Shown here piece after piece: positions 10,329 to 31,258 of a stretch of DNA of 64,000 bases. A program made the translations under genes and the position numbers. Source of the stretch: Litsea cubeba (Eukaryota; Streptophyta; Magnoliopsida; Laurales; Lauraceae); contig CM022948.1 in the NCBI GenBank assembly GCA_012931725.1, positions 74,643,552 to 74,707,551 on the forward strand, in the 5' to 3' direction. Each line of letters opens with the position of its first letter. Position 1 is the stretch's first letter. The notes under the pieces were generated by a model. It ran no database searches, was not told the origin of the DNA, and saw only the letters and a list, made by a program, of their open reading frames with translations.

Positions 10329-11392
10329 TGTTGGAATTTGAGATGCCTTGAGAAGTCTTATGAAGCATTGAAGTGTTTAGTATCTCAAGTATCATTTTGT
10401 GTTGGAATTATTGTCAACACAATGTCACAAGTGTGGTGTTGATAGTGTGGTGTTGATAGAGCTTCAAAGAGAAAACAGAGCTGAAACAGTACAGGAAATC
10501 AGAATTCCTGAAGCAGTGTGGCCGGTCGACCGGGGCCCACGCGGTCGACCGGGCAAGAGAAATCTGCAGAAGACAGTCTCAGTTAGCTCCCAGTTATTTG
10601 TTGCCACAGTGTGTCGCCGGTCGACCGAGGACCCCACGCGGTCGACCGAGCACGGGAAACCAGAATTGCGCAGAAATAGAAGTTTTTCATGAAAATTCAG
10701 GAAACTTATGTATTTCGTTTGAGACTCTTTCTAAACGAATTCTAGCCTAATTTGAACACTCTTTAGGGTGACCATAACCTATATAAAGGCTTGCTAAGTT
10801 CGTTTTCATGAGGAGAGAAGAGAAGAGAGAACAAAAGAGAGGGTTTTGGAGAGAAGGGTGATTGGAGAAGAAGGTGCTGCTGTGTGCTGTTGTGCTGCAA
10901 GTTTCTACAGCAAGTTGGACGAAAATATGTTCATGAAGATGGTGATTCGTCCATAGATAAGTGTCTCTCTTTTTATGCTTTAAATTTCAATTTGTAAGGG
11001 ATTGAGAGAGAGAGATTGTAGAGGGGAAGGGCTGTAGAAAAGTTCTCTACTTTAATTCTGTAGAACATCAAGTTGGTGCTTGGTGTTAGGGGTTTGGTGA
11101 TCCTATCTGTTGGTGCAGATAAATTGTAAAGGGGGTGGGTGCTTCCTAGATAGTTGGTGCTATCTGAAACTTAAGGGTTGGTGCTCTTTGTCGTTGGTGC
11201 GACTAAATAGATTCAGACCTGTTCTGGATCGGTGTTCGGACAGTCTTTGAACCGTGGACGTAGCCTTTTAGTGAACCACGTTAAATCTGGTGTCCTTGTG
11301 TGATTTGATTTGCTTTTGTTGTTAAATTGGACCTGTTTTTAAGGGATCACTGATTCACCCCCCCCCCCTCTCAGTGATCGCGATATCTAACA
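10329..11392 (+). repeat. 3' LTR of the Sirevirus (1064 bp)
   Basis: It starts TGTTGGAATTTGAG directly after the last polypurine tract and ends TCTAACA at 11392. A TATA-like ctatataaagg lies at about 10779-10790, followed by a GA-rich leader. The terminal 187 bp match the 5' LTR remnant. The next bases are second-Copia coding sequence, so this edge is a true insertion boundary. Confidence 0.9.
10519..10653 (+). repeat. Paired palindromic CG words in the LTR U3
   Basis: The perfect palindrome cggtcgaccg occurs at about 10523 and 10618, each followed about 20 bp later by a second cggtcgaccg-type word (ccacgcggtcgaccg). The two about 40 bp modules lie about 95 bp apart. CGG/CCG palindromes in U3 are reported for Sireviruses. 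Confidence 0.75.
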
Positions 11393-11393
11393 A

Positions 11394-12563
11394 TCCTGAT
11401 ACCAGATTCTTACGAATATCAGGTACGTGCAGCACATTGTTGAGGGTGAGTTCTTTTCTAGAAGTCATTTTCAATACCACCTGTCCTTGGCCTTCAACCG
11501 TAGAAGAGGCAGAGTTACCCATGAAGAGTTGTTCTCCATTTGAAGCATGATAAGTGGAGAACATCTCTTTGATAGAGCATACATGTCGAGTGGCCCCAGT
11601 GTCCACCCACCATTCTCTGGTGTTGTCAACCAGATTAACTTCTGAGACCACAGCAGAAAGATTGATGTCTAAAACATCAGTGGAGAGATTGTCCATTTCT
11701 GTCATGTTGGCCTGCGCTGGTTTCTTACTTGTATTTCCTTGGTCCTTGTACTTACGGCAGTCCTTAGCACGGTGGCCTGGTTTGTCACACACATAGCAAT
11801 TCCCTTTGAACTTCTTGTTGTCCTTGGGACCTTGTTTTAGACCGTTGGAAGGGTTCTTCTTCTTCTTAGGATTCTGCCCATGTTCCACCACATTTGCCTT
11901 AGTTTCAGTGAAGGTTTTTCCTGCTTTCTTTTCAGATGCACGATTGTCTTCCTCTATCCTCAATCTGATAATCAAGTCTTCAAGTTTCATCTCCTTTCGC
12001 TTATGCTTGAGGTAGTTCTTAAAATCCTTCCAAAGTGGTGGCAATTTTTCACTGATTGCTGCCACTTGGAAAGATTCACTAAGAGACATTCCTTCTGCAT
12101 GAATTTCATGGAGAATTACTTGAAGTTCCTGAACTTGATTGATTACAGCCTTGGAATAGATCATTTTGTAGTCAAGGAATTTGCCAACAATGAATTTCTT
12201 CATTCCAGCATCTTCAGTCTTGTACTTTTTATCAAGAGAATCCCACAATTCCTTAGCAGTCTTCAATGAACAATACACATTGTATAATGTGTTGTCTAGT
12301 CCATTGAGAATATAATTTCGACAGAGGAAGTCAGCATGCTTCCAGGTTTCTACAGCAGCAACAACTTGCTTGTCTGTCTCACCTTCTATTAAAGCAGGAG
12401 CTTCTTCATGGAGGAACCTAGCCAAGTTCAAGGTAGTGAGATAGAACAACATTTTCTGTTGCCATCTCTTAAACTCAGTACCATTGAATTTCTCAGGTTT
12501 CTCCCCATGGTTCACTAAAACAGGGCCAGGGGTACTGACTGGAGTATTCTTCTCAATACCCAT
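11394..12563 (-). pseudogene. Second Copia element: gag and protease fragment
   Basis: The minus-strand frame from the ATG at 12563 encodes a UBN2-type Copia gag (KFNGTEFKRWQQKMLFYLTT, then KELWDSLDKKYK). A zinc knuckle (CYVCDKPGHRAKDC) lies at about 11765-11806 and the protease motif WWVDTGATRHVC at about 11583-11618. Reading stops being Copia-like after LHVPDIRKNLVSG, exactly where the Sirevirus 3' LTR begins at 11393. Integrase and RT are absent. It differs clearly from the Sirevirus gag (one knuckle, DTG protease), so it is a separate family. Confidence 0.85.
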
Positions 12564-13751
12564 TACTGTTTGACAGAACAGAAATCACTTAAAAATACAG
12601 CACAAAGAATTCTGCAGAATTAATAGTACTGTAAACAGTAACTCAGAGTAAGTGGTTACTTACAGAAAAATTACAGAACAAACTACAGTTCTGCTTCTTG
12701 TAAATAAAGAGAGATACTCAGTTTTACAATACTAGTTTCAGAAAAAGAAGAAGTAGAAATCAGTAGTAAAATTGACAGAAACCGAAACCAGAAATACTAA
12801 ATTAAATCTGATAATAGGGTGTACTCAGAAATACAGAAGAAAAAATTTATCTTAAGATTGTTATTTGAGTACATTCAGAAGTAGTTCAGTAATTATGAAA
12901 CAGTTTGTATAACAACAGCAAAATCAGAATTACAGAATGTAATATATAAATGAAATCCACTTACAAATTAAAGGCAGGAAAACAATTCTCTGTTGTTGAA
13001 GTCAGGAGACTCAGGAATTCTCAGAAGATTCTTAATCAAGGCTAGTGTTTAACACTATGTCCTTAAGACAAATTTTGCCCCCGCAACGGTGCTTACGAGC
13101 TTCAATGGCGTTTGTCTTCCAGGATACAATGATCGATCCACATAGTAGCAGCATTACAAACTATGTGACAGGCGAACCAATCGTGCAGTAGAACTCTCTC
13201 TTGACTCAGACTGATGACCCAAATGCAATGCAGTTGTAGTAAATGGAATAAGTAAGAAGGCATGGACAAGATGATATTTATAGCCTGCTTCATGTCTATT
13301 CATGGGGTTGCATCTGTTCAGTGAACAAATGCTTCTCTTTGGACACACCCTTTCATATGCGAAAGGACACACCCTTTTATATATGAATGGACACATCCTT
13401 TCATATGCGAATGGACACACTCTTTCATATGCGAATGGACACATCCCATTTGTAAAAAGAAGTTTTTTATTTAAATAAAATTTCTCCAAAAAATACTAAA
13501 TGGGTAGTGGGCCGAACCAAGCCCAACTCGCACGTGAGCCCGACCCGGTGCGGGGCGCGCGCGTGTGTTGTTTAGGAGGCAATTTCTCATTCACTCCTTA
13601 ATGGATTATAGCAACCCAATACATGTCTTTAATCTACTCAAGGAGTAGATTACATTCCCATGTATTCCCACCTAAAATGATAAGTGGGTCCTACTTTATT
13701 TTTGGCTCAAAAATGACCAAAATAATGGTGCTCTTAACCATTTTTCCAACA
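12564..13751 (-). mobile_element. Leader and probable 5' LTR of the second Copia
   Basis: A plausible LTR start (TGTTGGAAAAATGG on the minus strand) ends at plus-strand 13751. The LTR may end near 12986 (...caacaaca), leaving a leader of about 420 bp before gag. I did not find a standard Met-tRNA primer site, so the inner LTR edge is uncertain. Confidence 0.4.
13341..13446 (-). repeat. 24 bp minisatellite, about 4.5 copies, in the LTR
   Basis: The word ggacac recurs at 13341, 13365, 13389, 13413 and 13437. Each unit reads ggacacaccctttcatatgcgaat with minor change. It can be read as an 8-residue repeat, but coding is unlikely. Confidence 0.9.
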
Positions 13752-15600
13752 GGGATGACATCAGCACAATAACGTCCGCAGTACAACCAAAGTTTTTGTT
13801 TTTCTTTTTATTGTGATCGACGACAGAAACTTGTTTTCGCGATAACTTAATCATTTGAAGTCTGATTGAGAATCCGCTTGTACCCATGCAGATCTACGTA
13901 GTGATGGATTGGTTGTTCAACGGTCAATGAGGAAGTTTGATTGATCGAATGGCAGAAATGTTGATGTATTTTCATATTTAAGGTTTTTTTAGACATTATT
14001 AAAAAAAACACCAAAGAAACTAGTTTCAAATGATTAATAGTAAATTAATAAATATAAAATATATTAGTCTGAAGATCGCTTGTGCCCTTGCAGGAAAATC
14101 TTTACTCTGCTGTTGTTTCACAGAGAATGTAAAAGAAACATACAGTAGTAGTCACATAGCGTTTAGCATGAAGAGTTGGAACGGAGCTTCCAATTTTCTC
14201 CACCTATCCAAGTGTAGCAAAACTTGTCATGTCCCCATGAAAAGTAATCGGCCACCTAGCTAGTTTAGTTACAAGGACATTGATGGATTAGCTTGTTGGC
14301 ATCATCATCAAGCTGACATAATCTGATGTGTGGATTTCATGATTTATATGGGATGCGGGATTTGGACGGTTTGGACAGACGTTATTTGATTTGCATGTCA
14401 AACCTCATTTTCCTCCGTTATATACATGATACATACATGTATTAGAATTCGCTGGCTATACAAATCATCAACAAATAATTTTTGTTCCAAGGGCTGTGAC
14501 GAATGATAAAATATGTGGATTCTTCACCCGTTATGAAATATGCTTCGAAAGAAGGGACTTTATTTGAGTGGTTTAAATATTCAATAGATGAGCCCTACTA
14601 TTATGAAATTTCGATTCAAAGGATCTAGACTCCTTCAGTAGTGGTCTATCAAACGATCACATGCAACCAATCAATGAATTCTCATTAATTAATAATAGAT
14701 TGATCAATCTATCGCTGGCCGTACTTTAATTAGAATGAGATACAATTTCCTCTATTAAAATAAGGAGAAAATAATTATTTTGAGTAATTTTTATTCATTA
14801 CAGTGAACCCTGTTATTTTCATATTTTAACTGCCTTCGAAAGATTTTGGGTGAAATATGTCTTAAAAATTGTTGATGTATTTTTTTGGACATTATTAAAA
14901 GGAATATAAAAAAATAATTTCAAATGATTAATAATGAATTAATAAATAGAAAATATTATCAGCCTGACTATGGCTTACGCCATTGGAGGAGAATTCTGGG
15001 TGTGTGTTTCAAAGAAAATAGAAAAGAAACATATATGCAGTAGTAGCCACATATATAGCATTCAGCATGAAGAGTTGGGGGAATGAATGCTGCAATTTCT
15101 CCATCCATCCATCCAAATCGGAGCAAAGCAAAACCTGTCATGTTATCGTGAAATGTAATGGTTATGGGCCACCTACCTGAGTTACCTAGAAAAAGGCAAA
15201 ATACATATGTGTTATTATTTTGGACATTGATGGATTAGCTTGTTGGCATCATCATCAATCAAGCCGACACAATCCACAATCGGTTGGTTGGGGTCCCGTT
15301 CATCAAGGGTGGCGGGGATATATATGTTGCACGATTTAGATGGTTTGGATAAACAAACGTGGCTGTTAGCATGTCTGATGATAAGATGAATCAAGTTGCC
15401 TAAATAGAAGATTTGGTTTCGGTGGGGGGAGAGAATCACATTGGCAGGCACATGGGACATGGGCTTGGGGGAGACAAATTGTTCATCTGTTACATCCGGC
15501 TGTCGTAAATATTAGGGTTAAATAAATTTTTGCAGCGCAGGAGAAAAGGTGGGAAGGAAAAAGAAAATTAGAGAGGGATGGATCTTTTTACTAAGAGACC
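13752..15600. repeat. Intergenic region with two diverged copies of a 0.45 kb segment
   Basis: No gene is seen. Segment 13959-14394 recurs, with gaps and substitutions, at 14871-15359 in the same orientation. Shared landmarks are gttgatgtat, caaatgattaata, agcatgaagagttgg, gacattgatggattagcttg and ttggcatcatcatcaa. The copies lie about 912 bp apart, upstream of the URGT gene. Confidence 0.8.
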
Positions 15601-16080
15601 AGCTAGTAATTAGTTTCCCGTGCTCATTCATTCATTGGCTGCCGTTCGCAGCGAGAGTGGATTAGTCTGTAAACACGGAATAGCGCATAGACTCGAGAAA
15701 AAAAAAAAGGGTGGAGAAGAAAGAAAGAAGGAAGGAGAAAATAAAAAGCAATTTGGAAGAAGAAACCACCTCACTCAGACTCAGGCAACTGAGAGAGGGA
15801 CAGGGCGCCCTTTGCATTTAGAGAGGAAGAATTTCTTTTCCCTCTCTCAGTCCCTCTGCTCAGAGGCATCCATCCATGTGAAAGAATAAAAAAGGCATGC
15901 GGAGGCAGCAAGGAAGAAATGCATGAAGCACAGCCCCAGCCCTAGCCCTGTATCTGTTAGAAACTGAAAAAAAAAAAAAAAAAAGAAAAAGAGGGAAAAA
16001 GTTAACGGCGATTGCCTTTTTACTCAGTTATCTAGCCACTCGTTCTCTCTCTCTCGATCCCTTGTGGTTTCTGTAAGAAG
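15601..16080 (+). promoter_or_regulatory. URGT 5' UTR/promoter candidate
   Basis: The region is purine-rich, with GA-type blocks, A-tracts (15967-15984) and a TC-rich stretch at 16045-16056 just before the start codon. No unambiguous TATA box was identified. Confidence 0.4.
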
Positions 16081-25733
<9,653 letters not shown>

Positions 25734-25984
25734 GCATTCCTGGGGACCTAGGCGAGTGTATTTTCTATTAAAATTGGCTTGGTCCATTCATGAATGTGGT
25801 GGGAGGAGGGAGTTTGGTTGTGTTTTTTTGGTTTACTGAAAATTCTTTTTGTGCAGGGAATTGTTGTATGTGGGGATGTAAGATCATTCTGTTGGGTTCT
25901 GTTGACATTGGATAGGATTCTCAATGCTCTCTACTATTCATTTTACTTCTCCAGCTTATCACAGGGTGATTATCTCATATAGTG
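25734..25984 (+). other. URGT 3' flank
   Basis: Transcribed 3' UTR is expected here. T-rich sequence with a weak attaaaa-type poly-A signal (about 25767) lies within it; no gene is seen. Confidence 0.5.
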
Positions 25985-26345
25985 CGCCCTCTCCTCAGCT
26001 CAAGCGGACAGGAGAGGGATGTCCCTTGCCTAGGGTGGGGCCCTCTGTTTGGTCCATCCAAATGGACCGCACACAGGGTCCCCTTGAATTGCTTGTGTCC
26101 GCCAAAATTTGGCCCCATCTAATTAATCTGGACCGTTGGATAGAGTGACACCCATCTGAATTAACTGTGCACCATTAAAATTTTGAGGCCCAGATGGAGA
26201 TGATAGAAATCAAGGATATGGCTAATTTCTTGTAGAGAGGAGGGCCCATGTATGTCCTTTAGATCCCCCCATCCCCATTCCCATGTGGGTCCCCAGTGGG
26301 TCCCAGGCCATTGAGCGGACGCCCTTATCCTCAGCTCGAGCTGAG
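25985..26345 (+). mobile_element. MITE family 1, copy A
   Basis: The body (ttggtccatccaaatggacc ... catgtgggtcc) is shared with 27885-28235 (inverted), 30215-30310 (inverted, partial) and 30400-30725. The ends carry ctcagctcaagc / gagctgagg inverted words. Non-coding. Confidence 0.65.
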
Positions 26346-27250
26346 GATAGGGGGCCTATATATATATATATATATATATGGAGATGTTCCTATGAGAGAG
26401 ATCTTTTACCTTACTATGAGAGATAAGGTGGGGGCCTTTATATTTAAGTTGTTGGCATTGGATATGGATGTGAGGCCCCTCACCTTATCTCTCATAATCA
26501 GGTGAGAGTATCTCTTGTAGGAGCATCTCCTATAAATTAACCGCAGGAGCTAAGGGTACTGTCATTGCATTTAGGCTCTTGGCATTGGATATGGATCCAA
26601 TGGGTCCCCCGTATTCTCATAGTAGTGTGAGAGTTACTCTCATAGGAGCATTTTCATGTATTCATGTGCATCATTCTCTCACCATAAGATGAAGGACAAA
26701 CTTAATGGGGTCCATGTAAGGCCCTATTGATAATGGGACTTGGGGGTGATGGAAAGAGACATCTTGGATGGGCCCATATATCAAGTTTGAGATTAATTTC
26801 ATGCCTCTAACTCCTTCATCTATGACCCACACATTTAATGACTTTATATTAAAGAAAGAAATTGACATTACGGTTCAATCAATTTGGATAGGTGAGATGG
26901 ATCTAGTGTACTTAAGGATGCATCATAGAGGGATGGATGCGCGTGAATATTTTTTTATTTTTGGTCATGGGGCCCATGTTTAGTCAATCTAATATTTTCA
27001 CACACATTACCCCCATGAATAATCACAAGTCCAAGTTTGACACCCATCAAACTTTTTCTCATCGTTGGATTGAAATCATAATAAAATTATGCCTCTAAAC
27101 CATTAAATCTTAGGGCCATGGATCAAAAGGTTATGATGATTTTATGGACTCGAGACTTTACATATAGGTAGGCCTCATATGGATTTTTCCATCCAATAGA
27201 CTTCCATCATCATCATGAATCCTAGTGGGCCCAACTAGGAGAGGCGTTTT
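26346..27250. repeat. AT run and diverged MITE family 2 sequence
   Basis: A (TA)n run at 26359-26379 is followed by paired cctatgagagag / ctctcatagg inverted words. At 26760-26890 a segment (atatcaagtttgag ... atttaatgactttatatt) is related to the copies at 27260 and 29840. No gene is seen. Confidence 0.55.
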
Positions 27251-27259
27251 CTCTTTAAA

Positions 27260-27612
27260 AATACCCGGGCTTTATTCAGGTGAGAACTATATGAGAACTT
27301 TCAGTGGGGCCCAAATGTGGGTCCCATTTGGGGATGGAAACATGGGGGATGGAAAGATCTACGTGAGACCACCCCAAGTATCAAGTTTACCCTAACCCGA
27401 TGTCCCTGACCCCTCCATTCGTTGCCCACAAGTTTAATGGCTTCATATTAAAAAAAAAAAAAAGATTCAACCATCGACCCAACAGTTCAGTCCATTTAGA
27501 TGTGTGCAAATCCTTGAGATCAATAACTATCAAGGGGTCCCTATTTGTGCATGATTTGGATGTGTTGCTAGGTGGGCCCCACCAATTGTTCTCACTTCTC
27601 ACCTGAAAATTT
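27260..27612 (+). mobile_element. MITE family 2, copy
   Basis: The ends are caggtgagaac ... gttctcacttctcacctg, an inverted pair. The body (accccaagtatcaagtttgac ... ttaatggcttcatatt) is shared with 29840-30205. Confidence 0.7.
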
Positions 27613-27657
27613 CCGTATATATATATAGGGAAGCTCTCCTAAGATGCAGGTTATGTT

Positions 27658-27893
27658 ATCCTAAGTTGAAACCGTCTGCAAAATCATCTTCATCATAAAC
27701 TGCCTCAAATCATCATATCCAAAATCAAGATAAATCCAATCAGAATTAGATTTTTCAGCTCCATCATGCCAAAAATAGAGATAAATCGATAATTGATTAG
27801 ATTTATCTCTGTTTTTAGCATGATGGAACTGAAAAATCTAATTTTTTACAATGAAGATGATTTTGTGGATGGTTTCAACTTAATATAAGTAAC
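27658..27893. mobile_element. Fold-back element (long hairpin)
   Basis: The left arm contains tagatttttcagctccatcatgcc ... agagataaatc and the right arm its near-complement gatttatctctgtttttagcatgatgg ... aaaaatcta, around a short centre at about 27792. The outer arms pair gttgaaacc...aaaatcatcttcat with atgaagatgattttgtggatggtttcaac. One arm has an extra 60 bp or so. Non-coding. Confidence 0.8.
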
Positions 27894-28228
27894 AGCTTAA
27901 GCTAGAGTGAGCTCAAATGTGTGGTGAGGCCCACATGGGATTGAGGATGGGGGGACTTCAAAGACTTCCTACGACCCTCATCTCTACAAAAAAATCAGCC
28001 CTAACAATGATTTCTATCATCTTCTTCTGCCCCCAAAAGTTTAATGGTCAATAGTCCATTCGGATCGGTACACAGTTGATCAAACGGCCCAATAAATTTG
28101 AATCTATCCAAAAGTTGGTGGACATGTACAATTTAGGGGAGTCGTGTGTTTAGTCCATTTGGATGGACCAATAGTGGGCCCCACAAGCGCGCGCTTATGA
28201 AATTTTATCCTAAGCTTTACCTTATGAG

Positions 28229-28235
<7 letters not shown>
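27885..28235 (-). mobile_element. MITE family 1, copy B (inverted)
   Basis: The reverse complement matches copies A and C over most of its length (tttggatggacca, ggtggacatgtacaattta, tttctatcatcttcttc). It is flanked by (AT)n at 28234-28258. Confidence 0.7.
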
Positions 28236-28259
<24 letters not shown>

Positions 28260-29837
28260 CTAGCAGCAAAGCCCCGTGCTAAGCCCGGGGCCAAAATTGA
28301 AGATATATAAAAATTTAAGAGTTTTTAAATATAATTAATGAAAAGTAAATCTAAAATAATATATTATAAAGAATAAATGAAAGGAATTATATTATGATGG
28401 ATTATAAAATCCACTAAAAATAATATCTTTATTTTTAAAAGAAACTCCATAGAAACAGAAAGAAAAACCATATGCTAGTGGATTTGGGGAAAAAAAACCC
28501 TAACAAATTAATAAAAATAAGATATTGCTCTCCTTAGAAAAAAAATAATGTATAAAAAAACCCCAATGAAATTCGCAAAATGTGATTATAATCTCTTTGA
28601 AAAACAAAATCCAAAAAATTCATAGGAATGAAAATGCCCAATATAATGGATAATAATATGATTTTCACGTCTTAGAAAAAAAAAACTAACAAAGCCCACA
28701 AACATTATCTGAGATCTTACGTACAATCTCACTTGTATTGTACCCACCTTGGATTGAATTTTGATTCTTACATAATAATTAGTTGCGATGATTTGATTAG
28801 ACTTCTTTGACCCTTAATTTCTACTTATAAATTCAAAATTTGTTCAAATATGTAGTGGCAAAACATTTATTGGATTTTGTATTAATTAGTGTGGCTTTGC
28901 GTGTGTGTTGGTGTGGGTGGCGTGGGGGTTGGTTGGCATCACCCAACATCTTAACACAAAAGAAGGTATCTAGTTTGTAAATGGGCTGGACCAGGGCTTC
29001 AGTTTCAGGCCTGTGAACTTTCCTAGGTTGAATATTAGGCCCCCACAAACTAAATTAACCGAGTTTAGCTTTAGATATATTTCGGCCTCCACCGGCCCAT
29101 CCACTCCCCTCTTTTCTCAAGCCATTCTCGATTGAGAGTGGGGTACATAACTTAAACGGTTTGGATTGTATATAAATATTAACCTGAACTGCACCTTTGA
29201 GAGTGTGGAAGGTTACTAATTTGTCGACATTGCTTGGTAGGCTCCTCAGCTTGATATCCAATCCAAGCTTCTTGTTTTGATAGCTCCGTTCCTTCTTGTG
29301 AGAGCAGATTACACAAAATCATGGTCTCACAGCTTGCATCAGCATAACGAACGTACGTCCATCACTGGGCCATAAAATTCTCGAGAACAATCCAACAGTT
29401 CTTAGATAGATTTTGGGACTAATGGTTGAAATGTTTGAAAGAGCCACAGAGTATAAAAAACAAAATCAGTTATTCAATCCTATCCACAAGATGATTACCC
29501 AAATCATAGAGATTTTAAGGATAGAGATGATCAAGAGAAAAGTTAGGAAAATATAGGTGGAGTGATTAGGTTTCACAACTATTGAGATATGGGCCCTATT
29601 GAGCAGTTATTCAATCCTATTAAGAGGATGAATGATTTCAGGAAGTATTAGAATGAGAGATTTTAGGAGGATGAGAGATTTTAAGGAAGTATTAGATAGA
29701 GAGATTTGGAGTGGCCCACATTAAATCCAAAGCTCTATGTGTTTTTATAAGTATTTTTTTGAAAGGAGAACTCATATGGGTGATGACGTGGCACCCCTCA
29801 CAACCCTCCTCCCTGTTTGCTTTAATATATATAATAG
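28260..29837 (-). mobile_element. Helitron-like non-autonomous element
   Basis: The minus-strand 3' end shows a GC hairpin (gccccg ggcttagca cggggc) a few bases before CTAG at 28263-28260, followed by T: the Helitron 3' layout. About 1.58 kb away, the minus-strand start reads cctattatatatattaaagc, close to the usual Helitron tctatattatattaaagc, with C for the first T. The interior is AT-rich with no long frame. There is no target duplication, as expected for insertion between A and T. The 5' end is less certain than the 3' end. Confidence 0.6.
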
Positions 29838-29839
29838 GG

Positions 29840-30205
29840 TAATATTCAGGTGAGAACTAGTTCTCACATATCATATGAGAACTTTTTTATGAGGGCCCAA
29901 TTGTAGGCCCCATTTGGGGATGGGATCAGGGGAGATGGAAAGATCTATGTAAGACTGCCCCAAGTATCAAGTTTGACTCCAAACCCATGCCCCTAACCCC
30001 ATCATTTGTGGCCCACAAGTTCAATGGCTTCATATTAAAAAAAATATTCAACCCTCGATCCAACGGTTTAGTCCATTCAGATGTGTGTCAATCCTTGGGA
30101 TTAGTGACTATTAGGGAGTTCCTTATTGGTTGATAGGTTTGGATGGGTTGTTAGTTGGGCCCCGTAAAAAAGTTCTCATACAATAGGTGAGAACTAGTTC
30201 TCACT
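29840..30205 (+). mobile_element. MITE family 2, second copy
   Basis: The ends are caggtgagaactagttctcac and ggtgagaactagttctcac, each itself palindromic. The body matches 27260-27612 at clearly above 75 percent by eye. Confidence 0.75.
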
Positions 30206-30214
30206 CGAACTAAT

Positions 30215-30730
30215 TCAGATCTGACCAAAAATTGGTTGACATGTGCAATTTAGGGGGGTCGTGTGTCTGGTCCATTTGGATGGACCAAGGAGAGCCTAAG
30301 CTAAAGCTTTATATATATATATATATATCTCCTATGAGAGATACCTCTCACCTTATATGAGAGATAGGGGTGGGAGCCCTCACATCCATATCCAATGCCG
30401 ACCTCCTTGGTCCATCCAAATGGACCAAACACACAACCACCCTAAATTGCACATGTCCACCAATTTTTGGTCAAATCCGAATTTATTGGACTGTTGGATC
30501 GACTATGTACCGATCCGAATGGATTATTGACCATTAAACTTTTGGGGCCTAGATGAAGATGATAGAAATCACAGTTGTGGCTGGTTTTTTACAGAGAGTA
30601 GGTTCCTAGGAAGTCCTTGAGATCCCCCCCCCCCCCCCCCCCCCCCATCCCCATGTGGGTCTTTAGGTGGGCACCACCACACGCTTGAGCTTACCTTATC
30701 CTAAGCTTGAGCAGAAGAGCTCCATTACCA
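30215..30730 (+). mobile_element. MITE family 1, partial inverted copy plus copy C
   Basis: 30215-30310 is an inverted partial copy ending in agcctaagctaaagc. A (TA)n run (30310-30328) follows, then paired ctctcatatgagagat words. 30400-30725 is a direct copy of the 25985-26345 body with a poly-C expansion (30626-30646). Confidence 0.65.
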
Positions 30731-31212
30731 CCCATTGAGTGTCATAAGCCCCATGTTTTTAACATCTAAATGAGACTCGCCATTAAATTGAAACAAAAAC
30801 AAATGTTGCTTTTAAAATTGTTAAGCTCAAGGGTCATGGATCAAGGGGTTAGGTACTTAGGTTGTCCACGTGAAGATTTGAGTGAGACATCCATATACAA
30901 GCCAGAGCCCATATATTATACTTATAGTTTCGATTAGAACTTCCACACATAAGAACTCGCATGAGAATCAAGCTTAAATAAATACAAAAATATTCTTAAA
31001 TAAACTCATATACATAATATAAGAAAAATAAAGGCAACGGGTTGGGCTGAGCCTAGCATAGTACAAGTTTTCCCCTCAAATCGATGAGCCTATAAAATTT
31101 CGTCCACCTTCAGGCACTATAAGAAAAAAAGGGAACGGGTCACTTGAGTGAGATGCAATTCTTTGTGCATGCAGGCTCTCTCTTGAGTCCCATGTACCTT
31201 AGCTGGGGTAAA
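30731..31212. other. Spacer before the MULE
   Basis: No gene or clear element is seen. It is AT-rich sequence running up to the MULE target duplication at 31213. Confidence 0.5.
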
Positions 31213-31221
31213 AAAACTAAA

Positions 31222-31258
31222 GAAGGCTTCTAAATACACAACGATTTGAACCCTTTAC
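31222..31258 (+). repeat. Left TIR of the MULE
   Basis: It is inverted against 39748-39791. The preceding 9 bp (31213-31221) form the candidate target duplication. Confidence 0.85.

Larger units (their letters stand above)
4955..11392 (+). mobile_element. Sirevirus-type Ty1/Copia retrotransposon, 5' LTR truncated
   Basis: Order on the plus strand: 187 bp remnant of the 5' LTR, primer site, gag, protease-integrase-RT-RNase H, five polypurine tracts, full 1064 bp 3' LTR (TG...CA). Traits of the Sirevirus group (family knowledge) that are visible: a coiled coil and several zinc knuckles in gag, repeated aaggggga-type tracts before the 3' LTR, and palindromic CGG...CCG words in the LTR. The LTR overlap (4955-5141 against about 11207-11393) shows about 5 substitutions in 187 bp plus a C-tract length change, so insertion was fairly recent. 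Four in-frame stops and two frameshifts make it inactive. The 5' end is lost by deletion; left and right flanks do not match. Confidence 0.9.

Noticed and set aside
4955..11398. Target-site duplication of the Sirevirus
   Set aside because: The 5' LTR is truncated, so the left flank is not the original insertion edge.
13341..13446. 24 bp repeats as a coding repeat protein (YERVCPFA)
   Set aside because: Located in a Copia LTR, short, and no extended frame or start context.
26359..26379. TATA promoter in (TA)n runs (also 28234-28258, 30310-30328)
   Set aside because: Simple repeats at MITE borders with no gene downstream.
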